In this document: piece after piece, positions 42,873 to 49,991 of the stretch
Layout of the letters: every line of letters begins with the position of its first letter
How positions within the stretch are numbered: the stretch's first letter is position 1
Source: Lachnospiraceae bacterium
GTDB lineage: Bacteria; Bacillota; Clostridia; Lachnospirales; Lachnospiraceae
Length of the DNA stretch: 64,000 nt
Direction: 5' to 3'
Assembly (NCBI GenBank): GCA_024691425.1
Contig: JAILNQ010000054.1
Span: 1 to 64,000 of the forward strand
Made by a program: the position numbers and the translations under genes
Notes under the pieces: generated by a model
The model's database searches: none
What the model was told of the DNA's origin: nothing
What the model saw: only the letters and a program-made list of their open reading frames with translations

Positions 42873-44708
42873 ATGTACAATCTCGCGGTTTTTCTCGGTG
42901 AACTTCAGCTTGATACGCAGCGTAAAGTACTAGAGGGAATAGTCGATGCGGCAAAAGCCGATGGCAACAATGTCATCGTTTACTGCTTAACGCTCGCAGT
43001 CGATGATGAATTCAACAAGGGTGAATCCGCGGCGATGCTGTATGATGATTTTTCAGTCTATGACGGTTTCATCATTTATGCGGAGAGCATATATTCCGCT
43101 AAGATCAGGACGAAGCTCATATCAAAGATACTTGATCAGAACAAGCCTTCAGCTTCGATAGACTGCCATATCCCGGGAATGATAAACGTCAGCAGCGATA
43201 ACGAATCTGCGATGCAGAAGCTTTCAAAGCATCTGATAGGCGAACATCATATAAAGACCGTGAATTTCATAAGCGGTCCCGAGGACTCGTTCGATTCTGT
43301 TACACGTAAGCGCGTGTTCGAAATGGAAATGATAAGGGCCGGGATGAGCGTAGACAAGGAACGCTGCTATACCGGAGATTATTATGCAAGAAGCGGCAGG
43401 GCCGCAGTTAAGTATTTCGAAAGCAAGGGTCTGCTCGAGGCCGATGCGTACGTGTGCGCGAACGACCAGATGGCGCTCGGCGCGTTCTATGCGCTCTCAG
43501 ACCGCGGGATAAAAGTGCCGGAAGATACGATACTGTCCGGATACGATAATATTTTCGAGGCGGCGAACCATTACCCGAGAGTAACATCCGTCAACAGATT
43601 CGAAGAAAAGATCGGAAAGACGGCGTACAATAACATCATAAAATGCCTTGAAGGCAAGGAATACGATAAAAATCCGGTCATCGAGTCTGAACCGGTATTC
43701 GCCGAGAGCTGCGGCTGCTCAGCGGTACGTCCTGTAAACCACAGGCTCGTGATCAATCAGTATTCAAGGAACCATCTTCGCGAGGCAAGATACGCGGAGA
43801 TGGTCAGCGAGCTGAATGTCGAGCTGACTAATGCGCAGTCTCCGGAAGATATATGTACATCGCTGAAACCCCGTGTTCCCGATCTCGGAGGCGACGCATT
43901 CTGCCTCGTTATAGGCGAAGAGGATGCAGAAGGACCCGACATAAGCGTGACCGCCGGAGTGAACTATTATAACGGACGGTTCGGACCGGTGACGAAAGAA
44001 TACATTAAAGACCGTCATCCGAGGTTCGATCCGAACGTCGGCGGACATTTCTATATTCTGTACAGTCTCCACTACAGGGAGAAATTCTACGGACTTGCCA
44101 TAATCCGCAACTCCACGATGCCTCTTTTCTCTGAATTCTACAGAGTGCTCATGATGACGCTGTCAAGCGCGCTCGAGCAGGTCAACAACGTCCAGAAGAT
44201 GCAGAAGATGATAAGAACGCTCGATGAAATGTGGGTGTTCGATCCTATGACTCATGTATATAACCGTGCAGGCTTCTTCAAGTTCTCGGAAGAGATAGTT
44301 AAAGAAGCGCGCAAGACGCAGGAGGATATGTATTTCCTGTTCCTTGATCTTGACGGGCTCAAGAATGTCAACGACGCATACGGACATGAAACGGGAGACC
44401 ACATGATATGCGACATGGCTGATGTCCTTCGCAAGAACCGCAACAAGGAAGAGCTTCTGATGAGATACGGCGGTGATGAGTTCGTTGTATTCGGAAAAGG
44501 TCTTTCAGAGGATGAAGTAGAAAAAGATGTCGTAAGGATCCGCAAGGCCATGGAAGAGGTCAATAAGAAGAGCGGCAAACCATATAAGCTGGATGCGAGC
44601 ATCGGATTCCACATGGTGCCTTACGACAATGACAAACCGCTCAGCGCGCTCATCGAGCTGGCCGATCAGGAAATGTACAAGGAAAAAAGAGAAAAACATA
44701 AGAGGTAA
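42873..44708 (+). CDS. Diguanylate cyclase with LacI-type sugar-sensor domain
   Basis: A 611-residue cytoplasmic protein. Residues 1-275 form a LacI/periplasmic-binding-like sensor (ANDQMALGAFYALSDRGIKV) without the DNA-binding helix-turn-helix. A GAF-like region (about 300-430) and a short coiled coil follow, then an intact GGDEF domain (GGDEF at 533-537; DPMTHVYNRAGF at its start). It would make c-di-GMP in response to a sugar or similar ligand. It follows the secreted esterase by one base, so esterase products or their sugars are candidate ligands. Confidence 0.87.
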   Translation: MYNLAVFLGELQLDTQRKVLEGIVDAAKADGNNVIVYCLTLAVDDEFNKGESAAMLYDDFSVYDGFIIYAESIYSAKIRTKLISKILDQNKPSASIDCHIPGMINVSSDNESAMQKLSKHLIGEHHIKTVNFISGPEDSFDSVTRKRVFEMEMIRAGMSVDKERCYTGDYYARSGRAAVKYFESKGLLEADAYVCANDQMALGAFYALSDRGIKVPEDTILSGYDNIFEAANHYPRVTSVNRFEEKIGKTAYNNIIKCLEGKEYDKNPVIESEPVFAESCGCSAVRPVNHRLVINQYSRNHLREARYAEMVSELNVELTNAQSPEDICTSLKPRVPDLGGDAFCLVIGEEDAEGPDISVTAGVNYYNGRFGPVTKEYIKDRHPRFDPNVGGHFYILYSLHYREKFYGLAIIRNSTMPLFSEFYRVLMMTLSSALEQVNNVQKMQKMIRTLDEMWVFDPMTHVYNRAGFFKFSEEIVKEARKTQEDMYFLFLDLDGLKNVNDAYGHETGDHMICDMADVLRKNRNKEELLMRYGGDEFVVFGKGLSEDEVEKDVVRIRKAMEEVNKKSGKPYKLDASIGFHMVPYDNDKPLSALIELADQEMYKEKREKHKR

Positions 44709-44724
44709 CCGCGTGTTACCTCTT
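44700..44724. terminator. Bidirectional terminator
   Basis: AAGAGGTAAC and GTTACCTCTT form a perfect 10-bp stem with a 5-nt loop, followed by T-rich DNA. It overlaps the ends of both convergent genes (stop codons at 44708 and 44716). Confidence 0.8.
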
Positions 44725-45324
44725 TCTTATTTCTATGCTGCCTCCGTCCGTTAAGTCCTTGCCGTCGAGCAGAAGAAGCTTTTCGGCAAGAAGCTTTGAG
44801 AAACCGGCGGAAATCGTGCACATTATGATAAGATCCTCGGTCTCTGCCGTGCTTTCCTCGATAATGTCCTTATGGTCGAGTATCGGTCCGGCAAGAAGAC
44901 GTATCTGCTTCAGGAAATACTGAACTGTCTGTTTGTGCCTTTCTGAGTACCTGTCGTATATTTCCCTGACCTTATCCTCCGGGTTTTCCGTGGGGATTAT
45001 CTTCGTTATGACCGCGATCGGCAGGATCTGTTTCATCGTGCAGATCATGACGAGATAAGCGATGTGAACCCTGTAGTATTTCTTCTTCACGGGCTCAGGC
45101 ATGATCTTCGTCCTGACATAGTTGTTTATCGTGGCCGCGGTGATTATCTGCTCATCCTTCAGCTCGGGCGGAAGGTAGTCGAGATATTCCTTCAGGAGGA
45201 TTATCACCTGCTCCATGTAAAGTCCTATGTTCGGAATGTCGTTCCACGAAGGAAGCTTGAAGTCCTCTAAGTATTTTTCCCACCGGCGGAGCTTGCCGGC
45301 AACGAGTTCTTTGTTGTAGTTCAT
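44716..45324 (-). CDS. DUF1836 family protein
   Basis: A 202-residue soluble protein whose N-terminal two thirds match DUF1836: LPSWNDIPNIGLYMEQVI, then TINNYVRTKIMPEPVKKKYY and the IAYLVMICTMKQIL helix. The order suggests a MerR-like winged helix fold, possibly DNA-binding. AAGGATAAGG precedes ATG. An extended -10 (TGATATAAT) lies on the minus strand at 45378-45370. Function unknown; the family is common in Clostridia and Bacilli. Confidence 0.85.
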   Translation of the reverse strand: MNYNKELVAGKLRRWEKYLEDFKLPSWNDIPNIGLYMEQVIILLKEYLDYLPPELKDEQIITAATINNYVRTKIMPEPVKKKYYRVHIAYLVMICTMKQILPIAVITKIIPTENPEDKVREIYDRYSERHKQTVQYFLKQIRLLAGPILDHKDIIEESTAETEDLIIMCTISAGFSKLLAEKLLLLDGKDLTDGGSIEIRKR

Positions 45325-45412
45325 ACCTTATCCTTTCGGCGCATAAGGGCGCGAGGGGTCATTTCTGTCATTATATCATTTATAACACTAGATTTCATCA
45401 TCTTATTTTATA

Positions 45413-45441
45413 TTGACATAGTGACATACTCTTGCTAATCT
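45413..45441 (+). promoter_or_regulatory. Promoter of the DegV gene
   Basis: TTGACA (45413-45418), a 17-bp spacer and TAATCT (45436-45441). The -35 is perfect; the -10 is weaker and lies inside a palindrome. Confidence 0.65.
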
Positions 45442-45459
45442 AATATAGAAGATTAGATT
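45437..45459. promoter_or_regulatory. Palindromic operator over the DegV promoter
   Basis: AATCTAAT-N7-ATTAGATT is a perfect 8-bp inverted repeat covering the -10 box and start site of the DegV gene, the usual place for a repressor. The regulator is not identified. Confidence 0.55.
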
Positions 45460-45490
45460 GATTGTTCACACAAAATTTATTGGAGGTTTT

Positions 45491-46354
45491 ATGAACGATT
45501 ACGTTATCATGACGGACAGCGGATGCGATATAAGCTTCAGGACTCTGAGGGAATGGGGAGTCGGATTCTGCGGCCTGTCTTTTCAGTTCGAGGACGGAAT
45601 AGAACATGCTGAAGGCGAGATGACGATGAGCGAGTTCTACGGAAGGATGAGAAAAGGCGAGGTCAGCAAGACGAGCGCCGTCAATTCTCAGAGCTTCAAG
45701 GAACTTTTCGAATATGTATTAAGGGACGGAAAGGATGTACTCTACCTAGGATTTTCGTCAGGAATTTCAGCTACGTCCAATTCGGCAGAAATGGCGGCGA
45801 AGGAGCTGCGTGAGGAATATCCCGACAGAAAGCTTATCACGATCGATACGCTTGCCGCGTCAGCAGGACAGGGACTGATACTGTATTATGCGGTCGAAAA
45901 GAAGAAGGCCGGCGCAGATATAGATGAGAATGCAAAATACGTAAAGGACATGCTTCTTAAGATCGCGCACTGGTTCACGGTTGAGGACCTCGTGTATCTG
46001 AAAAGGGGCGGAAGAGTGAGCGCGGCAGCCGCGTTCGCGAGCGGTGTGCTCGGAATAAAGCCCGTTATGCATGTCGATAACGAAGGACATCTTATCAACA
46101 TGATGAAGGTCAGGGGAAGGGCGCAGTCGCTGAAGTCGATAGCGAAGAAGTATTTCGATACCGCCATCGATCCGAAGGACGGAACGTATTTCATTTCTCA
46201 CGGAGACTGCCTTGATGATGCGAAAGAGCTCGAGAGCCTGATCATCGCAGGAGGCGGAAAGGAATGCGCGCTCATCACCGAGGTCGGAATGGTGATAGGT
46301 TCCCATTCAGGTCCTGGCACGCTCGCGCTTTTCTTCCTCGCAAGCGAAAGGTAG
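45491..46354 (+). CDS. DegV family fatty-acid-binding protein
   Basis: A 287-residue soluble protein with the DegV/EDD fold: VIMTDSGCDIS at the N-terminus, GFSSGISATSNSA, DTLAASAGQGL, and VEDLVYLKRGGRVS in the second half. DegV/FakB proteins hold a fatty acid while a FakA kinase phosphorylates it. GGAGG seven bases before ATG 45491 fixes the start. It is a separate gene from the kinase-DegV fusion at 34983. A palindrome over its promoter suggests dedicated repression. Confidence 0.88.
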   Translation: MNDYVIMTDSGCDISFRTLREWGVGFCGLSFQFEDGIEHAEGEMTMSEFYGRMRKGEVSKTSAVNSQSFKELFEYVLRDGKDVLYLGFSSGISATSNSAEMAAKELREEYPDRKLITIDTLAASAGQGLILYYAVEKKKAGADIDENAKYVKDMLLKIAHWFTVEDLVYLKRGGRVSAAAAFASGVLGIKPVMHVDNEGHLINMMKVRGRAQSLKSIAKKYFDTAIDPKDGTYFISHGDCLDDAKELESLIIAGGGKECALITEVGMVIGSHSGPGTLALFFLASER

Positions 46355-46357
46355 AAG

Positions 46358-47728
46358 CTATTCGGGCATATCCTCTTTCGGCGTCTTAGAGAAGAACCAT
46401 CTCGCCATTATGATGGCGGGCAAAACGCCGAGAATATATGAAAGCGGCTGAGCTTCCTGTACACCTGCAAGGCCTCGCAGTGAAGGAAGGATCAGCAGGA
46501 GCGGAATGAACAGAATACCCCCGCGCAGTGATGACAGAACTGCGGCGGGGAGTTTTTTTCCGCTCGACTGCATGAGCATCTCTGTTACCATGATGAGCGG
46601 CAGGAAAATCTGCGCTACGCACTGAAGCATTAATGCGCGCGTACCGATGACTACGACTTCGGGATCATCTCTGAACAGCCTGACAAGCTCTTCAGGAAAG
46701 ATCATGGCGAAAATGGTGAGCACCGCGAGAACTATTTCCGACAGGATTATCGTGAACTTGTAGGCGTCTCTCTGACGCTTGTATTTTCCGGCTCCGTAGT
46801 TGAACGCGCACACCGGCTGGAATCCCTGGCCGATACCGAGAGCTATCGCGAACAGGAAGAAAGATACACGGGTCACTATCGTCATTGCGGACACGCCTGC
46901 ATCGCCCGCATATCTTGCGGCTTTGAAGTTGACGAGAATCGTTGCAGTGCTCCCGAGTCCCTGACGCAGGAGCGAAGGAAGACCGACGCCTGCAATTTCC
47001 GCGAGCATGCCGTTCATGGGATGTATATTTTTGAATGCCAGTTTGGACTGAGTCCTGTTGGACATGAACATATAGAAAAGCAGGGTGAAGCTTATCACCT
47101 GCGAGATCGCAGTGGAAAGGCCCGCACCCGCTATCCCCATATTCATTCCGAAGATGAAAAGAGCGTCGCCGCCTATGTTGAGTATTCCGCCTGTAAGCAG
47201 GCCGATCATGCCGAGATTCGCTTTTCCCTCATAGCGGAGCATGTTGTTGAGCGTGAAGCTTGAAGAACAGAAGGGCGCGACGATCATGATGTATTTGAGA
47301 TATGATTTTGCATACGGAGCGATCGTCGGAGTGCTGCCGAGGATGTTTATCAGACTGTCTTCGAAAGCGAATCCGAGAATGGCTATGATGGCACCGCAAA
47401 CGAAAGACGCCGTAAACCCTGTCGAAGCTATGATGCTAGCGGTGTGCGGATCTTTTGCCCCGAGCTTTCTCGAAAGAAGGCTTCCTGCGCCCTGTCCGAA
47501 CATGAATCCGAAAGCCTGGAGTATGGACATGAAACCGAATACGACACCGACCGCGCCGCTCGCCGAAGTACCGAGGCGTCCGACGAATGCCGTGTCAACG
47601 AGGTTGTATATTGTTGTCACCATCATGCTCAGAATGGTAGGTATCGCAAGAGTTATGACGAGCTTCTGAACAGGTACCTTTGTCATTCTGTCATATTGCT
47701 TGATCGCATTATCCCATGTCTTATCCAT
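46358..47728 (-). CDS. MATE family exporter
   Basis: A 456-residue membrane protein with about 12 helices. PTILSMMVTTIYNLVDTAFVG at the N-terminus and FGFMFGQGAGSLLSRKLG are typical of the MepA-like branch of MATE exporters. The start at 47728 is chosen because a perfect TATAAT sits seven bases upstream, implying a leaderless mRNA, and because the longer frame would begin inside the promoter. It converges on the DegV gene with only three bases between. Confidence 0.85.
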   Translation of the reverse strand: MDKTWDNAIKQYDRMTKVPVQKLVITLAIPTILSMMVTTIYNLVDTAFVGRLGTSASGAVGVVFGFMSILQAFGFMFGQGAGSLLSRKLGAKDPHTASIIASTGFTASFVCGAIIAILGFAFEDSLINILGSTPTIAPYAKSYLKYIMIVAPFCSSSFTLNNMLRYEGKANLGMIGLLTGGILNIGGDALFIFGMNMGIAGAGLSTAISQVISFTLLFYMFMSNRTQSKLAFKNIHPMNGMLAEIAGVGLPSLLRQGLGSTATILVNFKAARYAGDAGVSAMTIVTRVSFFLFAIALGIGQGFQPVCAFNYGAGKYKRQRDAYKFTIILSEIVLAVLTIFAMIFPEELVRLFRDDPEVVVIGTRALMLQCVAQIFLPLIMVTEMLMQSSGKKLPAAVLSSLRGGILFIPLLLILPSLRGLAGVQEAQPLSYILGVLPAIIMARWFFSKTPKEDMPE

Positions 47729-47735
47729 AAACGTG

Positions 47736-47741
47736 ATTATA
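47736..47741 (-). promoter_or_regulatory. -10 box of a probable leaderless mRNA (MATE gene)
   Basis: A perfect TATAAT on the minus strand ends seven bases before ATG 47728. No ribosome binding site fits between them. The -35 region (TTTTCT) is weak. Confidence 0.55.
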
Positions 47742-47793
47742 CAATAATTCCATAATAAAGAAAACAATACAGGTAGGCGATACGCATGTGAGG

Positions 47794-47802
47794 TGGTATA
47801 AT
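47794..47802 (+). promoter_or_regulatory. Extended -10 of a probable leaderless mRNA (Nudix-PgeF gene)
   Basis: TGGTATAAT (extended -10) ends seven bases before ATG 47810. It is divergent from, and 53 bases away from, the equally placed -10 of the MATE gene. Confidence 0.55.
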
Positions 47803-47809
47803 CTCTGAC

Positions 47810-49033
47810 ATGGATTCAACACTGTGCTACATAAAAAATGAGAATAACGAATATCTTCTGATACACCGTAACCGCAAGGAAAATGACCTCAATGAAGGCA
47901 AATGGATAGGTGTCGGCGGGAAGTTCGAGGAAAATGAGACCGCCGAACAGTGCGTCATCCGGGAAGTGTATGAGGAGACGGGGCTTACGCTTACTGACTA
48001 TCATATTCACGGGCTTGTCAAGTTCATTTCCGATACATGGGAAAATGAGGATATGTACCTGTTCTCGGCGACCGGTTTTACCGGAGAGCTGAAGACTGAC
48101 TGTGACGAAGGCGAGCTTGAGTGGGTAGCCGCCGACAAGGTGCTGTCGCTTCCGACATGGGAAGGCGATAAGTATTTCCTGACTCCGCTCCTTAACGGAA
48201 AGGACAGGATAGACATGCTCGTTGAATACGAAGGCGAGAAGCTTATAAGGTGCGAGGATCTTACTGAAAAGATCAGAACGCTGAAATCCCCGCTCATAAA
48301 GTGTCCGCACGGATTTTCGACAAGAACGGGCGGTGTCAGCGACGGTATGTTCGCAACGCTGAACCTCGGCATGAACCGCGGCGATGAGAAGTCAAGAGTC
48401 ATTGAGAACTGGAACCGCTTCCTTGATTCTGCCGGGATCGGAAGCCGCAGCTTCGTGTGCGGACAGCAGGTTCACGGGAACAATGTTGTCATCGCGGGAA
48501 AGAAGGATATACGTCCTGCATACGGAAAAGGGAAGATGAATGTGTGCGACGGATATGTTACGGCTGAGCCGGGCATTCCGCTTGCGATTTTTACCGCCGA
48601 CTGCGTACCGCTTCTTCTTCACGATCCTGTAGCCGGAGCTATCGGTGCTGTGCACTGCGGATGGAGGAGTGCGGCCGCCGACATAGAAAAGAACACAGTG
48701 TCCGCACTTGAATCTCTCGGTTCGAAGCCGAGCAACATACGTGCGGCCATCGGTCCTGCGATCGACAGGTGCTGCTTTGAAGTCGGATCTGAAGTCATTG
48801 ATGCTATGCGGATCCTCATAGGCAGCGATATAGAAAACTACTATGATGCCCGAGGAGAAAAATTCATGCTGGACCTGCGGGGAGTCGTCCGGCGAAGGCT
48901 CGAAGCACTCGGGGTACGGCCTGAAAACATTGATACCGTGGGAAACTGTACGATGTGCCATCCCCTGGAATATTTTTCGCACAGGGGAACGAAAGGCAAC
49001 AGAGGAAGTCTTGCATCCGTCATATGTTTGTGA
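47810..49033 (+). CDS. Nudix hydrolase fused to PgeF (YfiH/laccase-domain) protein
   Basis: A 407-residue fusion. Residues 1-130 are a MutT-like Nudix domain with a complete Nudix box (GGKFEENE at its start, REVYEETGL at its end). From about 165 to 407 is a PgeF/YfiH domain: QQVHG, FTADCVPLLL, AVHCGWRSAA, IGPAIDRCCFEVG and CTMCHPLEYFSHR, with the His/Cys/His zinc site. YfiH proteins edit cell-wall precursors or act on purine nucleosides; Nudix enzymes clean oxidised nucleotides. The start appears leaderless. The fusion suggests a linked nucleotide-salvage or repair role. Confidence 0.87.
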   Translation: MDSTLCYIKNENNEYLLIHRNRKENDLNEGKWIGVGGKFEENETAEQCVIREVYEETGLTLTDYHIHGLVKFISDTWENEDMYLFSATGFTGELKTDCDEGELEWVAADKVLSLPTWEGDKYFLTPLLNGKDRIDMLVEYEGEKLIRCEDLTEKIRTLKSPLIKCPHGFSTRTGGVSDGMFATLNLGMNRGDEKSRVIENWNRFLDSAGIGSRSFVCGQQVHGNNVVIAGKKDIRPAYGKGKMNVCDGYVTAEPGIPLAIFTADCVPLLLHDPVAGAIGAVHCGWRSAAADIEKNTVSALESLGSKPSNIRAAIGPAIDRCCFEVGSEVIDAMRILIGSDIENYYDARGEKFMLDLRGVVRRRLEALGVRPENIDTVGNCTMCHPLEYFSHRGTKGNRGSLASVICL

Positions 49034-49086
49034 TATAACATTCGAAACGGATCACCCGTTAACAATACAGAAAGGAGGAAAACGTT

Positions 49087-49617
49087 ATGAACAGAAAGCT
49101 TCAGCTTATCGTGACCGCATCGATGCTTGCGGCAATGACGACGATCGCGACTATGGTGATCAAGGTTCCGACGCTCGGCACGAACGGATATGTGAACATC
49201 GGTGATTCGATGGTGCTCATTTCCGCATGGCTTCTCGGCAACCCTTACGGAGCTCTTGCGGCACTCGTCGGTTCGGCTCTTGCGGATCTTCTGTCAGGTT
49301 ATCCGGCGTATGTTCCGGGAACCGCTATCATCAAAGGCCTGATGGCCGTTGTCTGCACGCTTGTTTTTTCGGCCGTGCACAAAAAGAACATTCCGCTTCC
49401 GTTTGCGTATGTCAGCAGCAGTATCGCGGCAGAGATCGTCATGATCGTCGGATACTTCGCATATGAGTCGGCGGTGCTCGGATACGGGATGGCGGCAGCG
49501 GCGTCGATAGTCAGCAATGCAGTACAGGCCGTCACCTGCATCATTCTCGGAAACACGCTTATAGCCGTTCTTTCCAGGGTCAGGTTCATAAACCGTATGA
49601 CGACCGGAGAGCCGTAA
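49087..49617 (+). CDS. ECF transporter S component
   Basis: A 176-residue membrane protein with about six helices. NIGDSMVLISAWLLGNPYG followed by GSALADLLSGYPAY and PGTAIIKGL is the pattern of vitamin-precursor S components (HmpT/pyridoxine-like) of energy-coupling-factor importers. AAAGGAGG precedes ATG. The EcfAAT energising genes are not in the window, as is usual for group II systems. The vitamin is not certain. No riboswitch fits in the 53 bases upstream. Confidence 0.8.
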   Translation: MNRKLQLIVTASMLAAMTTIATMVIKVPTLGTNGYVNIGDSMVLISAWLLGNPYGALAALVGSALADLLSGYPAYVPGTAIIKGLMAVVCTLVFSAVHKKNIPLPFAYVSSSIAAEIVMIVGYFAYESAVLGYGMAAAASIVSNAVQAVTCIILGNTLIAVLSRVRFINRMTTGEP

Positions 49618-49634
49618 AAAAATTTTTTCAAAAC

Positions 49635-49668
49635 ACCTATTGACATAGTAGGTTAATAGTGCTATATT
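49635..49668 (+). promoter_or_regulatory. Promoter and operator of the metY-cysK leader
   Basis: TTGACA (49640-49645), a 17-bp spacer and TATATT (49663-49668) form a near-consensus promoter. ACCTA-N9-TAGGT (49635-49653), a 5-bp inverted repeat, covers the -35. A site of this form is compatible with an Rrf2-family (CymR/IscR-like) repressor of sulfur genes; that identity is inferred. Confidence 0.6.
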
Positions 49669-49713
49669 ACAGAAAACGCTTCACCGAATATGGTGGAAGA
49701 AAGGAGACAGACA

Positions 49714-49830
49714 ATGTATATAAGACCGAACAACCTTCATGACAAAATATGGTGTTGTCTTACTTGCCCGGGCTCGAATTGCGGCCGGAGCAGGCACTGT
49801 CTGCGTCCGAACAAACGATGCGGATGCTGA
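49714..49830 (+). CDS. Cysteine-rich leader peptide
   Basis: A 38-codon frame that begins about 40 bases after the predicted transcription start, behind a good GGAG site seven bases from ATG. Seven codons are cysteine (14, 15, 18, 23, 29, 36, 38), with tandem TGT-TGT at 49753-49758. It ends 30 bases before a terminator and is followed by metY and cysK. The composition, place and following structure are those of a leader peptide that senses charged tRNA-Cys. An alternative is a small metal-binding protein. No known family is recognised. Confidence 0.6.
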   Translation: MYIRPNNLHDKIWCCLTCPGSNCGRSRHCLRPNKRCGC

Positions 49831-49864
49831 TCTGCAGCTATGATGCATTGAACCGCAGCCCGGG
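49767..49864 (+). promoter_or_regulatory. Candidate antiterminator of the cysteine leader
   Basis: CCCGGGCT (49767-49774) is fully complementary to AGCCCGGG (49857-49864), and GCGG (49781-49784) to the adjoining CCGC (49853-49856). This helix uses the left arm of the terminator, so the two exclude each other. The 5' strand lies just after the first Cys codons, where a ribosome moving on would cover it. CCCGGG is itself palindromic, so chance cannot be excluded. Confidence 0.5.
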
Positions 49865-49886
49865 AATTTCGCATTCCCGGTTTTTT
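49860..49886 (+). terminator. Attenuator terminator before metY
   Basis: CCGGGAAT and ATTCCCGG form a perfect 8-bp stem with loop TTCGC, followed by TTTTTT. It lies after the Cys-rich frame and 106 bases before metY, which makes regulated termination likely. Bases 49887-49991 hold no further structure that I can see, apart from the metY ribosome binding site. Confidence 0.85.
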
Positions 49887-49991
49887 AATGCCCATATGTC
49901 GGATGTATATTAACCAATATCTGAAACAGGAAAACAGAAACGGACAGAAAACTGAAACAGCAGATCAGATGATCAGAAAAGGAGAAATAAA

